NCBI GenBank assembly: GCA_004210455.1
Contig: SEFA01000062.1
Span: forward strand, 1 to 39,782
Direction: 5' to 3'
Source of the DNA: Rubrivivax sp.
GTDB lineage: Bacteria; Pseudomonadota; Gammaproteobacteria; Burkholderiales; Burkholderiaceae_C
Length of the DNA stretch: 39,782 nt
The notes below the pieces were generated by a model. The model was given only the letters and a program-made list of their open reading frames with translations, ran no database searches and had not been told where the DNA came from. Position 1 is the stretch's first letter. The number at the start of each line of letters is the position of its first letter. This document shows positions 31,706 to 39,641 of this stretch, in pieces. A program made the position numbers and the translations under genes.

Positions 31706-32925
31706 CGATGACGATGAATTCCTTGGTCGCCGCGAAGACGCCGACCGCTCCCTCGCTCGGGATCGGCCCTGCGGCCGGCGCCGCCAAAGGCGCAGCCACC
31801 AGCGCGGCCGTGCCGGCCTTGCCCTTTGCGCCACTCCTGACGGCGGCGGACGATGCACCGGCGATGACGGTGCCGGACGACGCGGCGAACGAAGTCCCGG
31901 TCGATGTGCTCGACGCAGCGTTGATGCAGGCGCTCGACGAGATGCTGAATCGTGGGTCTTCCGCGGCAGCCATGCCCGACGCCGATGCGGCTGCGGACGA
32001 GGAGTCGACGGCCGACACGCCGGACGACACGCCGGACGACACGCGGGCCGTGGTTCCGACACCGACCCTGGCGATGCTGATGCCCGCGTCGATCCCCGCA
32101 GTCATGCCGCCGACGCCGGCGGCGCGTGCGCTTCCGTTGTCTTCCGCTGCGTCGGATGGCGCGGGCGACTCCGCGCCGTCGTCGCAGGCGGTGTCCAGGT
32201 CCGCGTTGTCGACCGACCTGGCCGGTCTGCTGGCGATTCCGGGTTCCGACGCCGTGGCGATGCCGGCGGACGTTCCGGCCTGGCAAGGCTTGCAGCGCTG
32301 GAGCGCCGACCTGATGACCGCGATGGCGCCCGCGACCTCGGCCACGGCGACGGCGACCGGCGCGGCCCTTGCCGGCGGTGGCGACGCGACGGGCTCGACG
32401 CTCGCGCTGCCCGCCTCGCGCGAAGCCTGGCAGCAGCCGCTGATGCAGGCCCTGGGTGATCGGCTGCAACTGCAGATCGCGCAGCGCGCGGACAGCGCCC
32501 GGCTGCACCTGGAGCCGCCGCAGCTGGGCCGCATCGAGATCGACATCCGCCAGCAGGGCGGGGCGCTGCAGGTGCAGCTGTCGGCCAGCAACGACGAGGT
32601 GCGCCAGCAGCTGCGCCAGATCGCCGAGCCGCTGCGCCACGAGCTGGTGCAGCGCCATGCGGGCGACGTGTCGGTGCAGGTCGCCTCCGGCGCGCAGGCC
32701 GCCGGCGACGGACGCGGCCGCGACGGCGCGGCCTCCGGCGGTCAATCGCCATCGAACGGCCAACAGCGCGACGAGCAGCGCCAGCCCGGCCGCGCGCTGC
32801 AGGAAGAGGACCTCGGCGCGTCCGGCGCTTCCGGCGCATCCAGCGCATCCAGCGCATCCAGCGCATCAGCTGCCTTCGCCGACGCGTTGGCGGGCAACGT
32901 CGGCAACACGAGGACTTCGCGATGA
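31702..32925 (+). CDS. fliK: Flagellar hook-length control protein FliK
   Basis: Molecular ruler that is exported during hook growth and triggers FlhB switching (LafE). 407 residues: a long Ala/Pro/Asp-rich disordered N-terminal two thirds, then the conserved secretion-switch domain RLHLEPPQLGRIEIDIRQQG and LQVQLSASNDEVRQQLRQIA near 270-320. The last 90 residues are Gln/Ser/Gly-rich and include a DNA repeat (GCATCCAGC three times, about 32836-32866) encoding Ala-Ser repeats. Start overlaps fliT (ATGA). Confidence 0.9.
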   Translation: MTMTMNSLVAAKTPTAPSLGIGPAAGAAKGAATSAAVPALPFAPLLTAADDAPAMTVPDDAANEVPVDVLDAALMQALDEMLNRGSSAAAMPDADAAADEESTADTPDDTPDDTRAVVPTPTLAMLMPASIPAVMPPTPAARALPLSSAASDGAGDSAPSSQAVSRSALSTDLAGLLAIPGSDAVAMPADVPAWQGLQRWSADLMTAMAPATSATATATGAALAGGGDATGSTLALPASREAWQQPLMQALGDRLQLQIAQRADSARLHLEPPQLGRIEIDIRQQGGALQVQLSASNDEVRQQLRQIAEPLRHELVQRHAGDVSVQVASGAQAAGDGRGRDGAASGGQSPSNGQQRDEQRQPGRALQEEDLGASGASGASSASSASSASAAFADALAGNVGNTRTSR

Positions 32926-33440
32926 AGAGCAGGACCCAGCTGATCGGCGTGATCGCCGTCGTCGCGCTGCTGGCCGCGGGCGGCGCGGGCGCCGCCGTGT
33001 GGTGGATGAAGACGGACGGCGCGAAGGCCGCCGTCGCCGGTGCCGACGCGGCCCGCGGCGGCAAGGATGCGAAGGATGCGAAGGACGGAGCGCCTCCCAA
33101 GGACGACGGCAAGCCCGCGCCCGACTACAAGTACGTGACGCTGGACAAGGTCCTGGTGATGCTGCGCGGCCCCAACGGTTCGGCGGTGTCGCACTACATG
33201 GCCGTGGACATCGTCTTCAAGGCGCTGCCCGAGCAGGAGAAGCGCACCAAGGACCATCTGCCGCTGCTGCGCACGGTGGCCGTGAAGGCGCTGTCCACGC
33301 ACACGGTCGAGAGCGCGCAGGCGATGAGCGTCGAGCAGTTCGCGCAGCTGCTCAACCAGGCCTATGCCGAGAGCTACGCGGCGGACCGGCGCGACGCGCC
33401 GTTCGCCGAGGCGCTGATCGGCAAGCTGATCATCGAGTGA
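32922..33440 (+). CDS. fliL: Flagellar basal-body-associated protein FliL
   Basis: Single-pass inner-membrane protein that rings the stators and supports torque (LafF). 172 residues: a transmembrane helix LIGVIAVVALLAAGGAGAAV at about 8-27, a Lys/Asp/Ala-rich linker from GAAGGATGC repeats (KDAKDAKDG), and the periplasmic domain YKYVTLDKVLVMLRGPNGS, SHYMAVDIVFKALPEQEKR and MSVEQFAQLLNQAYAE. The start overlaps the fliK stop by four bases. Length and domain order fit FliL well. Confidence 0.9.
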   Translation: MKSRTQLIGVIAVVALLAAGGAGAAVWWMKTDGAKAAVAGADAARGGKDAKDAKDGAPPKDDGKPAPDYKYVTLDKVLVMLRGPNGSAVSHYMAVDIVFKALPEQEKRTKDHLPLLRTVAVKALSTHTVESAQAMSVEQFAQLLNQAYAESYAADRRDAPFAEALIGKLIIE

Positions 33441-33490
33441 CGGCACCGCCGCACGCGACCCGCCCCACCCCGCCCACAGGAAACAGCACC

Positions 33491-34216
33491 GTGCAGCACG
33501 CCTACGCCGAATGGGACGCCGTCACGACGGCGGGCCTGAGCGCCGCGCAGAGCGCCGCGCTGGAGCAGCGCGCGCTGCTCGAGTACGCGCCGCTGGTCAA
33601 GCGCGTGGTGCGTCAGCTGTCGGCGCAGGCCAGCGCGGTGATGGACCGCGAGGACATGGCGCAGATCGGCCTGATGGGCCTGCTGGAGGCGCTGCGCCGC
33701 TACGGGCCGCCGGATGCCGGCTTCGGCGCGTTCGCCGCGCTGCGGGTGCGCGGCGCGATCCTCGATGAATTGCGTCGGCAGGACTGGCGTCCGCGCACGG
33801 TGCGCCAGGACAGCCACAAGCAGCGCGACGCGCTGCGCGCGCTCACCCGGCAGCTCGGCCGCGAGGCGACCGAGGCCGAGATCCTGCGCCATCTGAAGCT
33901 CACGCCGCGGCAATACCAGGACTTCCTCCAGGCCGAGGTGGCCGAGGAGATGGCCAGCTTCGACGAACTGGTCGAGGAACTCGCGCGGCTGCCCAGCGAG
34001 CACCGTAACCCGGAGGCGCAGCTGATGGTCACGCGCTCGATCGCCCAGGCGCTGACGGCGCTCAACGAGCGCGAGCAGCGCGTGATCCAGCTCTATTACG
34101 AATTCGACGCCAGCCTCAAGGAGATCGCCGCCGTGCTCGATCTCACCGAGGCGCGCGTCTCGCAGATCAACAAGGCCGCGCTCGCCAAGATGCGCGCCTT
34201 CCTCCAGCAAGTCTGA
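33491..34216 (+). CDS. fliA: Flagellar sigma factor FliA (sigma-28, LafS type)
   Basis: Alternative sigma factor of RNA polymerase for late flagellar genes. 241 residues from GTG 33491, chosen for AGGAAAC upstream; GTG 33437, overlapping the fliL stop, is an alternative. Region 2 is EYAPLVKRVVRQLSAQAS then DREDMAQIGLMGLLEALRRY, followed by RGAILDELRRQDW. Region 3 is QRDALRALTRQLGREATEAE, and region 4 is LTALNEREQRVIQLYYEFDA with helix-turn-helix SLKEIAAVLDLTEARVSQI. It lies within the late operon, as lafS does in Vibrio. The two shared TTTAAGT-N11-CCGGTCG elements are its likely targets, held in check by FlgM (36299). Confidence 0.94.
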   Translation: MQHAYAEWDAVTTAGLSAAQSAALEQRALLEYAPLVKRVVRQLSAQASAVMDREDMAQIGLMGLLEALRRYGPPDAGFGAFAALRVRGAILDELRRQDWRPRTVRQDSHKQRDALRALTRQLGREATEAEILRHLKLTPRQYQDFLQAEVAEEMASFDELVEELARLPSEHRNPEAQLMVTRSIAQALTALNEREQRVIQLYYEFDASLKEIAAVLDLTEARVSQINKAALAKMRAFLQQV

Positions 34217-34248
34217 CGACCGGCGCAACAGGAAAGAAGGAAACGGAC

Positions 34249-35184
34249 ATGCAGGCACTCGTCGGAATCGCGATCGTCCTGGGCTGCGTCTTCGGCGGCT
34301 TCATGCTGCACGGCGGCCAGTTCAAGGTCATCTGGCAGCCGGTCGAGTTGCTGATCATCGTCGGCGCCGCGGTCGGCGCGATCGTGCTGGGCAACCCGCG
34401 CCACGTGCTGTCGGAGATGCTGCTGCAGCTGCGCAAGCTGGTGCGTCGCAGCGACCATGGCCAGGAGTTCCAGCGCCAGCTGCTGCTGCTGATGTACGAG
34501 CTGCTGCAGACGGCGGCCGGCGGGCTGAAGGCGCTGGACGCGCACGTCGAGGCGCCGCACGAGAGCGCGCTGTTCCAGCGCTACCCGCTGATCCTGGACA
34601 ACCGCAAGCTGCTTCACTTCATCGTCGACAACTTCCGGCTGATGGCGATGGGCAAGATCAACGCGCATGAGCTCGAAGGCGTGCTGGAGCAGGAGCTCGA
34701 GGCCATCCACGACGAGCTGATCCAGCCGTCCAAGTCGCTGCACAAGATCGCCGAGGCGATGCCGGGCTTCGGCATCCTGGCCGCGGTGCTGGGCATCGTG
34801 ATGGCGATGAACCATGTCGCCGAGGGCGCGGGCACCGGCGAGATCGCCGTGATGGTCGCCGCCGCGATGGTCGGGACCTTCATCGGCATCTTCTTCTGCT
34901 ACGGCGTGATGGACCCGCTGTCCAACATGATGAAGCAGCTGGTGCATCACGAGCTGTCCTCGCTCGAATCGGTGAAGGTGGTGCTGGTGACGCATGTGTC
35001 GGGCAAGCCGCCGCTGCTGGCGATCGACGCCGGCCGCCGCCTGGTGCAGCTCAACATCAAGCCCAGCTTCGCGCAGCTGGAGAGCTGGATCGACGCGATC
35101 GGCGCGGACGCGTCCCAATCCGGCGCGCCGCGCCGCCGCGCGGGCGACCGCCCGGCGGGGGAAGGAGAGCGCCGTGCAGCCTGA
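34249..35184 (+). CDS. motA: Flagellar stator protein MotA (LafT type)
   Basis: Inner-membrane stator subunit conducting protons with MotB. 311 residues: helices 1-2 (MQALVGIAIVLGCVFGGFML, then QPVELLIIVGAAVGAIVLGN), a cytoplasmic loop, and helices 3-4 (AMPGFGILAAVLGIVMAMNH and AAAMVGTFIGIFFCYGVMDP). In the torque loop, LDAHVEAPHESALFQRYP keeps the conserved Pro and Glu, but the position of E. coli Arg90 appears as Ala or His. The C-terminus has a longer Arg/Gly-rich tail than E. coli. AAGGAAAC lies upstream; motB overlaps by 11 bases. Confidence 0.95.
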   Translation: MQALVGIAIVLGCVFGGFMLHGGQFKVIWQPVELLIIVGAAVGAIVLGNPRHVLSEMLLQLRKLVRRSDHGQEFQRQLLLLMYELLQTAAGGLKALDAHVEAPHESALFQRYPLILDNRKLLHFIVDNFRLMAMGKINAHELEGVLEQELEAIHDELIQPSKSLHKIAEAMPGFGILAAVLGIVMAMNHVAEGAGTGEIAVMVAAAMVGTFIGIFFCYGVMDPLSNMMKQLVHHELSSLESVKVVLVTHVSGKPPLLAIDAGRRLVQLNIKPSFAQLESWIDAIGADASQSGAPRRRAGDRPAGEGERRAA

Positions 35185-36259
35185 GGTCGTGTCCATCGGA
35201 CCTGGCGGCCTCCAGGGCCTGGGCGGCGCCGGCGGTGCTGGCGGGAGGAGCGCGCGCGATCACCATCCGACGGTGGTGAAGCGCGTCTCGCGCCGCGCCG
35301 AGGACGAGAGTCACGGCGGCGCGTGGAAGGTCGCCTTCGCCGACTTCTGCCTCGCGCTGTTGTGCCTGTTCCTGGTGCTGTGGCTGCTGGCCTCGCGCAA
35401 CGCCGAGCGCCTGCAGGTCGTGCTGCAGAGCGCGGGCGCCAACCTCATCGAGGACGGCCAGGGGCTGACCAACTCGCTGGCTGCGGGTTCTCGCGGCAGC
35501 ATGATCGAGCGCCATCCGGTGCCCGCGCGCAGCGAGGAGCCCAATCCCGGCGATCCGCAGCACGGCTCGACCGATTCGCGCATGGGACGACCGAGTCTGG
35601 ATTCGCCGGAGCAACTGCAGGCGCTGGCGCGCCGCATCGCCGCGCTGGCCGCGGAGGAGGGCCTGGAAGGTCACCTGCGCAGCGCCGTCACGCCGCAGGG
35701 CCTGCGGCTGCAATTGCATGACACCGAGGCCAGCGGCATGTTCGAGCGCGGCAGCGCGCAACCGGCCGCACCGATGCGCGCGCTGCTGCGCAAGCTGGGG
35801 CCGCTGCTGGCGGAGATCCGCAACCAGTTGCTGATCGTCGGGCACACCGACGCGACGGCTTATCAGGACAAGGGGCCGGGCGCCTTCACGAACTGGGCGC
35901 TGTCCAGCCACCGCGCGATGGCGGCTCGCCAGGAGCTGCTGGTCGGCGGCATGCCCGAGTCCAGCGTGCTGCAGGTCACCGGCATGGCCGACGCCGCGCC
36001 GCTCGATCCGCTGGCACCGACGGCGGCCGCCAACCGCCGTATCGAATTGATGCTGCTGACGGCCAGGCAGGCGCAGGCGATCGCCGGGATGTTCGGCCCG
36101 ACGGGGCTGCGCGACCCGGGCCGCGACGGCGACGCCGCGGAGCAGGTCCGCGGCGCGCTCTCCAGATCGAATGCTCCGACCACCACGCCCGCCACGTCCC
36201 CCGCGCCCGCCTCGACCTCCGCGCGCGCCGCGCCCGACGCGTCGTCGGCCTCCCGCTGA
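35174..36259 (+). CDS. motB: Flagellar stator protein MotB (LafU type)
   Basis: Peptidoglycan-anchored stator partner of MotA. 361 residues from GTG 35174 (GGAGAGC upstream, inside the motA end). A basic/Gly-rich N-terminus precedes the single transmembrane helix WKVAFADFCLALLCLFLVLW with proton-accepting Asp57, matching the proton-type rather than the sodium-type pattern. The OmpA-like domain near 165-300 shows LLIVGHTDATAYQ, NWALSSHRAMAARQELLVGG and AANRRIELMLL. Ends in an Ala/Ser/Thr/Pro-rich tail. Assignment firm. Confidence 0.94.
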   Translation: MQPEVVSIGPGGLQGLGGAGGAGGRSARDHHPTVVKRVSRRAEDESHGGAWKVAFADFCLALLCLFLVLWLLASRNAERLQVVLQSAGANLIEDGQGLTNSLAAGSRGSMIERHPVPARSEEPNPGDPQHGSTDSRMGRPSLDSPEQLQALARRIAALAAEEGLEGHLRSAVTPQGLRLQLHDTEASGMFERGSAQPAAPMRALLRKLGPLLAEIRNQLLIVGHTDATAYQDKGPGAFTNWALSSHRAMAARQELLVGGMPESSVLQVTGMADAAPLDPLAPTAAANRRIELMLLTARQAQAIAGMFGPTGLRDPGRDGDAAEQVRGALSRSNAPTTTPATSPAPASTSARAAPDASSASR

Positions 36260-36298
36260 AGAGGCCCCATGCGCACCAGCAGATCCAAGGGTGAACGA

Positions 36299-36610
36299 AT
36301 GAAGATCACAGGCACCAACCCGCTGAACCCCGCCGCCGGCACGACCGCGTCGGCGCCCGTCGAATCGACTGAGCGCGTGAGCGGCGCGGTCGGAGCGCTC
36401 GGCGCCGGGCCGTCGTCCGGTCCCGCGATGCTGGCCGGCGAGCTCGCGAGCGAGTCGCTCAAGCCCGCGCAGGCCGCGCTCGCGGCGATGCCCGAGGTCG
36501 ACGAGATGAAGGTCGCCGCGTTGCGCGACGCCCTGGCGAAGGGCGAGATCAAGTTCGACGCGAACCGCCTGTCGCAGCTGATCCAGCGTTATCACGGAGG
36601 CCGCGCGTGA
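36299..36610 (+). CDS. flgM: Anti-sigma-28 factor FlgM
   Basis: Binds FliA until the hook is finished, then is exported. 103 residues from ATG 36299 (MKITGTNPLNPAAG, the usual MKI start, AAGGGTG upstream); ATG 36269 with GAAGAGG is an alternative. Typical disordered Ala/Ser/Gly-rich N-terminus, then the sigma-binding end VDEMKVAALRDALAKGEIKF and DANRLSQLIQRYHGG. Lies 39 bases after motB, so flgM is fused to the late operon here instead of standing beside flgA on its own. Overlaps flgN by four bases. Confidence 0.92.
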   Translation: MKITGTNPLNPAAGTTASAPVESTERVSGAVGALGAGPSSGPAMLAGELASESLKPAQAALAAMPEVDEMKVAALRDALAKGEIKFDANRLSQLIQRYHGGRA

Positions 36611-37071
36611 GCACCGCCCTGGCCCGCACGGCGCGTCGCGCCGACAGCACCGCGGTGGTGATGCTGCAGCAGCTCGGCGAGGGGCTCTCGCAGGATCTGC
36701 GCGGCTACGAGGCGCTGCGCGCGCTGCTCGAGCGCCAGTTCCACGCCGCGCTGCGGCACGAGGCCGAGCTGATGGCGGCGCTCTCCGCCGAGATCCTCGC
36801 GCAGGCCGCGGAGATGGAGGCCCAACGCTCGCGTCGCCGCGAGCTGCTGGTCGCCTTGCTCGGCCGCGCCGCGCAGCCCAGCCTGCGCGCGTTGCTGGAG
36901 CGGCTGCCCGCGGCGACGGCCGAGCCGATCGCGACGCTGCGCCGCGCGATCGAGCGCGCGCTGGCCGAGTGCAAGGCGATGAACCTGCGCAACGCGCAAC
37001 TGCTCGGCGAGCAGCAGGCGCTGATGCAGCAGCTGCTGGGCCGCGAGGAGCACGTCTATGCGGAACGTTGA
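36607..37071 (+). CDS. flgN: Flagellar export chaperone FlgN-like protein
   Basis: Helical chaperone for the hook-filament junction proteins FlgK and FlgL. 154 residues starting at GTG 36607 within the flgM stop (GTGA). Composition and pattern fit: LQQLGEGLSQDLRGYEALRA, then AELMAALSAEILAQAAEMEA, and the end ALAECKAMNLRNAQLLGEQQ, the conserved C-terminal substrate-binding region. Family conservation is low, so the call also rests on the flgM-flgN order. Overlaps the next gene by 14 bases. Confidence 0.85.
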   Translation: MSTALARTARRADSTAVVMLQQLGEGLSQDLRGYEALRALLERQFHAALRHEAELMAALSAEILAQAAEMEAQRSRRRELLVALLGRAAQPSLRALLERLPAATAEPIATLRRAIERALAECKAMNLRNAQLLGEQQALMQQLLGREEHVYAER

Positions 37072-37918
37072 TGTCCGGGCGGGTGAGGTCCCGTCGCTGC
37101 CGATTGGCCCGGTGGCACCGGCGCGGGCCGCCGGAGCCTTCGGCGTTGCGGGAGCGGGAGCCTTCGGTCCGCCGCGCTTCGACGCGCTGTTCAACGAGCT
37201 GAACCGTGACGTCGTCCGCTACATCGAGCGAGGCGACGGCGGCTCAGGGGGCGGCATCGGCGGCGCTGGCGGCGCTGGCAGCGGCCTGAGTCCCGAAGGG
37301 GCGTGGGGCCGCGCGCGATCGCTGTCGGTGGCGGGCATGGACGCCGCGCCGGGCACCGGCGGTTCCGCGGACGATGGCGTCAGCGAGTCGCAACGCCAGG
37401 CCTTCATCGACGAGGTGCTGCCGCTCGCGCGCGGTGCCGGCGCGAAGCTGGGCGTCGCGCCCGAGGTGCTGACCGCGCAGGCCGCGCTGGAAACGGGCTG
37501 GGGTCGGTCGCCCATCCGCGCGGCGGACGGCGCGAGCAGCCACAACTACTTCGGCATCAAGGCCACCGGCTGGCAGGGCGCCGTCGCCCAGGCGATGACC
37601 ACGGAATTCGAAGGCGGCCAGCCCGTCGCGCGAAGCGAAGCGTTCCGCGCCTACGCGTCGCCGTCGCAGTCCTTCGACGACCTGGCCCGGCTGGTCGGCA
37701 CGAGCCCGCGTTATCAAGGCGCGCTCAACGCCGGCGCCGATGCCCACGTCTATGGCGCGGCGCTCCTGCGCGGCGGCTACGCCACCGATCCGGCGTATGC
37801 GCAGAAGCTGGCGCAGGTCGCGGCGCGCGTGTCGGCGCAGGTCGGCGCGCTGCCGACGATCACGCCGATGTCGGTCACGACAGGTGCATCGACCCGAGCG
37901 GTGGGAGCTTCGAAATGA
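37058..37918 (+). CDS. flgJ: FlgJ-like flagellar glucosaminidase lacking the rod-cap domain
   Basis: Peptidoglycan hydrolase that opens the wall for the rod. 286 residues; the C-terminal glucosaminidase domain (about 115-255) is clear: FIDEVLPLARGAGAKLGVAP, LTAQAALETGWGRSPIR with catalytic Glu145, NYFGIKA (163-169), FRAYASPSQSFDD (196-208) and YATDPAYAQKL (241-251). The N-terminal 110 residues are Gly/Ala-rich and do not show the FlgJ rod-binding domain. So it is a dedicated hydrolase; a separate rod cap may lie further on, beyond the window. Located after flgN rather than after flgI. Last gene of the late operon, overlapping flgN by 14 bases. Confidence 0.85.
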   Translation: MRNVDVRAGEVPSLPIGPVAPARAAGAFGVAGAGAFGPPRFDALFNELNRDVVRYIERGDGGSGGGIGGAGGAGSGLSPEGAWGRARSLSVAGMDAAPGTGGSADDGVSESQRQAFIDEVLPLARGAGAKLGVAPEVLTAQAALETGWGRSPIRAADGASSHNYFGIKATGWQGAVAQAMTTEFEGGQPVARSEAFRAYASPSQSFDDLARLVGTSPRYQGALNAGADAHVYGAALLRGGYATDPAYAQKLAQVAARVSAQVGALPTITPMSVTTGASTRAVGASK

Positions 37919-37941
37919 CGATCGATGTCGTCGTGAAGGGA

Positions 37942-38718
37942 TCAGCGCAGTTCGGCGGGCTCGACCAGTCCCGCGTCCAGCACGCGCGCCTGGATCACGC
38001 GGCCGCTGGCGTTGTTGCGCACGCGGATCAGGCCCTGGCGCGCGCCGCTGTCCAGCGCTTCGCCGGCACCCTCGACGCTGACGCCGCCGCGGCTGGCCTG
38101 GATGCGCACGGCGTCGCCGCGCTTGACCACGATCGCCGCGGCGAGCAGGCGCTTCTGCAGCAGCTGGCCCGGACGCAGCGTCGTGCGCGCGGCGAAACCG
38201 GGCGCCAGCGTGGACAAGGCGTCGGGCGACTGGCTGATGTCGCGGCGCTGCAGCTGCAACTGGTCGTCGGTGACCGGCTGTCCGCTGGCCACGCCCTGCG
38301 TGACGACCAGGACCTCGGCGCTCAGCGTGGCACGCAGCAGGAAGTCCTGCGGCGGCACGCGGGCGGCGTCGTCGGTGCAACGCGCGACCAGGCGCAGACG
38401 CATCAGGCTGCGGCTGTCCTGCAGCGCGACGTCCCAGCCGGTTGGGCAGGCCGGCCGCGGACGCGGCGCGGGCTGCTGCAGCTGCAGCTCGGGCGAGATG
38501 AGTCCGGACTGCTGGGCCTGGTCCAGCAAGGCGCTGCGAGCGGTGTCCAGCACCTGGGCGTCGAGCAGGGCGGTGCCGGATGCCTCCGATGGGGCGCCCG
38601 CGGCCATGGCGGCCGGCAGGCCGTACGGCAAGGACGCCGCTGAGATCGCGACAGCGATCGACAGCGGACGACAGACAGCAACGATTTCGGAAACGAACGG
38701 GAAGAGGGAGTCGCGCAT
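37942..38718 (-). CDS. flgA: Flagellar P-ring chaperone FlgA
   Basis: Periplasmic chaperone for P-ring protein FlgI. From ATG 38718 it has 258 residues: a signal peptide (PLSIAVAISAASLPYGLPAA then MAAG), a variable region with Gln/Pro-rich LISPELQLQQPAPRPRPACP, and the SAF domain TLSAEVLVVTQGVASGQPVT, APGFAARTTLRPGQLLQKRL, GDAVRIQASRGGVSVEGAGE and the end ARVLDAGLVEPAELR. The frame is open to 38943 inside flgB; the chosen ATG is the closest to the signal peptide but has no clear ribosome site. Its start overlaps the flgB start on the other strand by two bases. Confidence 0.88.
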   Translation of the reverse strand: MRDSLFPFVSEIVAVCRPLSIAVAISAASLPYGLPAAMAAGAPSEASGTALLDAQVLDTARSALLDQAQQSGLISPELQLQQPAPRPRPACPTGWDVALQDSRSLMRLRLVARCTDDAARVPPQDFLLRATLSAEVLVVTQGVASGQPVTDDQLQLQRRDISQSPDALSTLAPGFAARTTLRPGQLLQKRLLAAAIVVKRGDAVRIQASRGGVSVEGAGEALDSGARQGLIRVRNNASGRVIQARVLDAGLVEPAELR

Positions 38719-39103
38719 GAGCATCGATTTCAGCAAGGCGGCCGGGGTGCATGACGACGCGCTGCGTCTGCGCGCGGAGCGGACCAAGGTCCTCGCCTCC
38801 AACATCGCCAACGTCAGCACGCCGGGGTTCCAGGCGCGCGACATCGATTTTGCCGCGTCCTTGCGCAGCGCATTGGGTTCGGGCGACGGATCGGGCGACG
38901 GTTTCAACGGGGAACTTGCGCTCGACACCGGCGACCAGGACATGAAGTACCGCGTTCCCTACCACCCGGCGCAGGACGGCAACACCGTCGAGCTTGGCGT
39001 GGAGCAGGCCGCCTTCGCGCAGAACGCGCTCGATTTCCAGACCAGCCTGAGCTTCGTGAACATGAAGCTCAAGGGCCTGGCCAAGGCCATCAGCGGCCAG
39101 TAA
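38717..39103 (+). CDS. flgB: Flagellar proximal rod protein FlgB
   Basis: Proximal rod component next to FliE. 128 residues from ATG 38717 with AGAGGGAG upstream, although the frame is open far back in this direction. Conserved features are ALRLRAERTKVLASNIANVS followed by TPGFQARDIDF, and the C-terminal helix NTVELGVEQAAFAQNALDFQ then TSLSFVNMKLKGL. First gene of flgB-C-D. Divergent from flgA with overlapping starts. Confidence 0.95.
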   Translation: MSIDFSKAAGVHDDALRLRAERTKVLASNIANVSTPGFQARDIDFAASLRSALGSGDGSGDGFNGELALDTGDQDMKYRVPYHPAQDGNTVELGVEQAAFAQNALDFQTSLSFVNMKLKGLAKAISGQ

Positions 39104-39168
39104 CCGCCGGCAGTCACACCGCCAGTCACACCGCCGGTCACCCCGGCCAGCCGCCCAGGAGCCCCCCC
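39104..39168 (+). repeat. Short direct repeats in the flgB-flgC gap
   Basis: The 65-base gap contains CAGTCACACCGC at least twice and a degenerate third copy (GGTCACCCCGGC), followed by the flgC ribosome site (CCAGGAGCC). The repeats encode nothing and may come from slippage. Confidence 0.5.
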
Positions 39169-39594
39169 ATGTCCTTCAAGCAGATCACCCAGATCGCCGG
39201 TTCGGCGATGTCCGCGCAGACGGTGCGCCTGAACACCATCGCCAGCAACCTCGCCAACGCGCAGTCCGCCGCCGGCAGCGAGACCGCCACGTACCACGCC
39301 CGCAAGCCGGTGTTCGCCGCGCTGGCCGCGCGGGAAGGGCTGGGCGATCAGCAACTCGCGGGCACGCGCGTGCAGGTGCTGGACGTCGTCGAGAGCCAGG
39401 AGCCCCTGCGCAAGGCCTACGAGCCCGAGAACCCGCTCGCCAACGAGAACGGCGAGGTCTTCTATCCCAACGTCAACCCGGTCGCCGAGATGACCGACAT
39501 GTTGTCCGCCTCGCGCGCCTTCGAGACCAACGTCGAGGTGCTGTCGCGCGTGAAGTCCATGCAGCAGTCGCTGCTGCGCCTCGGCGAAAGCTGA
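39169..39594 (+). CDS. flgC: Flagellar proximal rod protein FlgC
   Basis: Rod protein next to FlgB. 141 residues, the usual size. N-terminal helix FKQITQIAGSAMSAQTVRLN then TIASNLANAQS, the middle part RVQVLDVVESQEPLRKAYEP and NPVAEMTDMLSASRAFETNV, and the last helix EVLSRVKSMQQSLLRLGES. CCAGGAGCC upstream fits the start at 39169. flgD follows after 47 bases. Confidence 0.95.
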   Translation: MSFKQITQIAGSAMSAQTVRLNTIASNLANAQSAAGSETATYHARKPVFAALAAREGLGDQQLAGTRVQVLDVVESQEPLRKAYEPENPLANENGEVFYPNVNPVAEMTDMLSASRAFETNVEVLSRVKSMQQSLLRLGES

Positions 39595-39641
39595 TCGACG
39601 CCGGATCAAGACCTGCCCCCGATCCTCCCAGGAGCCCCGAC

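Noticed and set aside
39104-39160. CAGTCACACCGC repeats as a CRISPR-like array
   Set aside because: Copies are 12 bases and directly adjacent with no spacers; simple slippage repeats.
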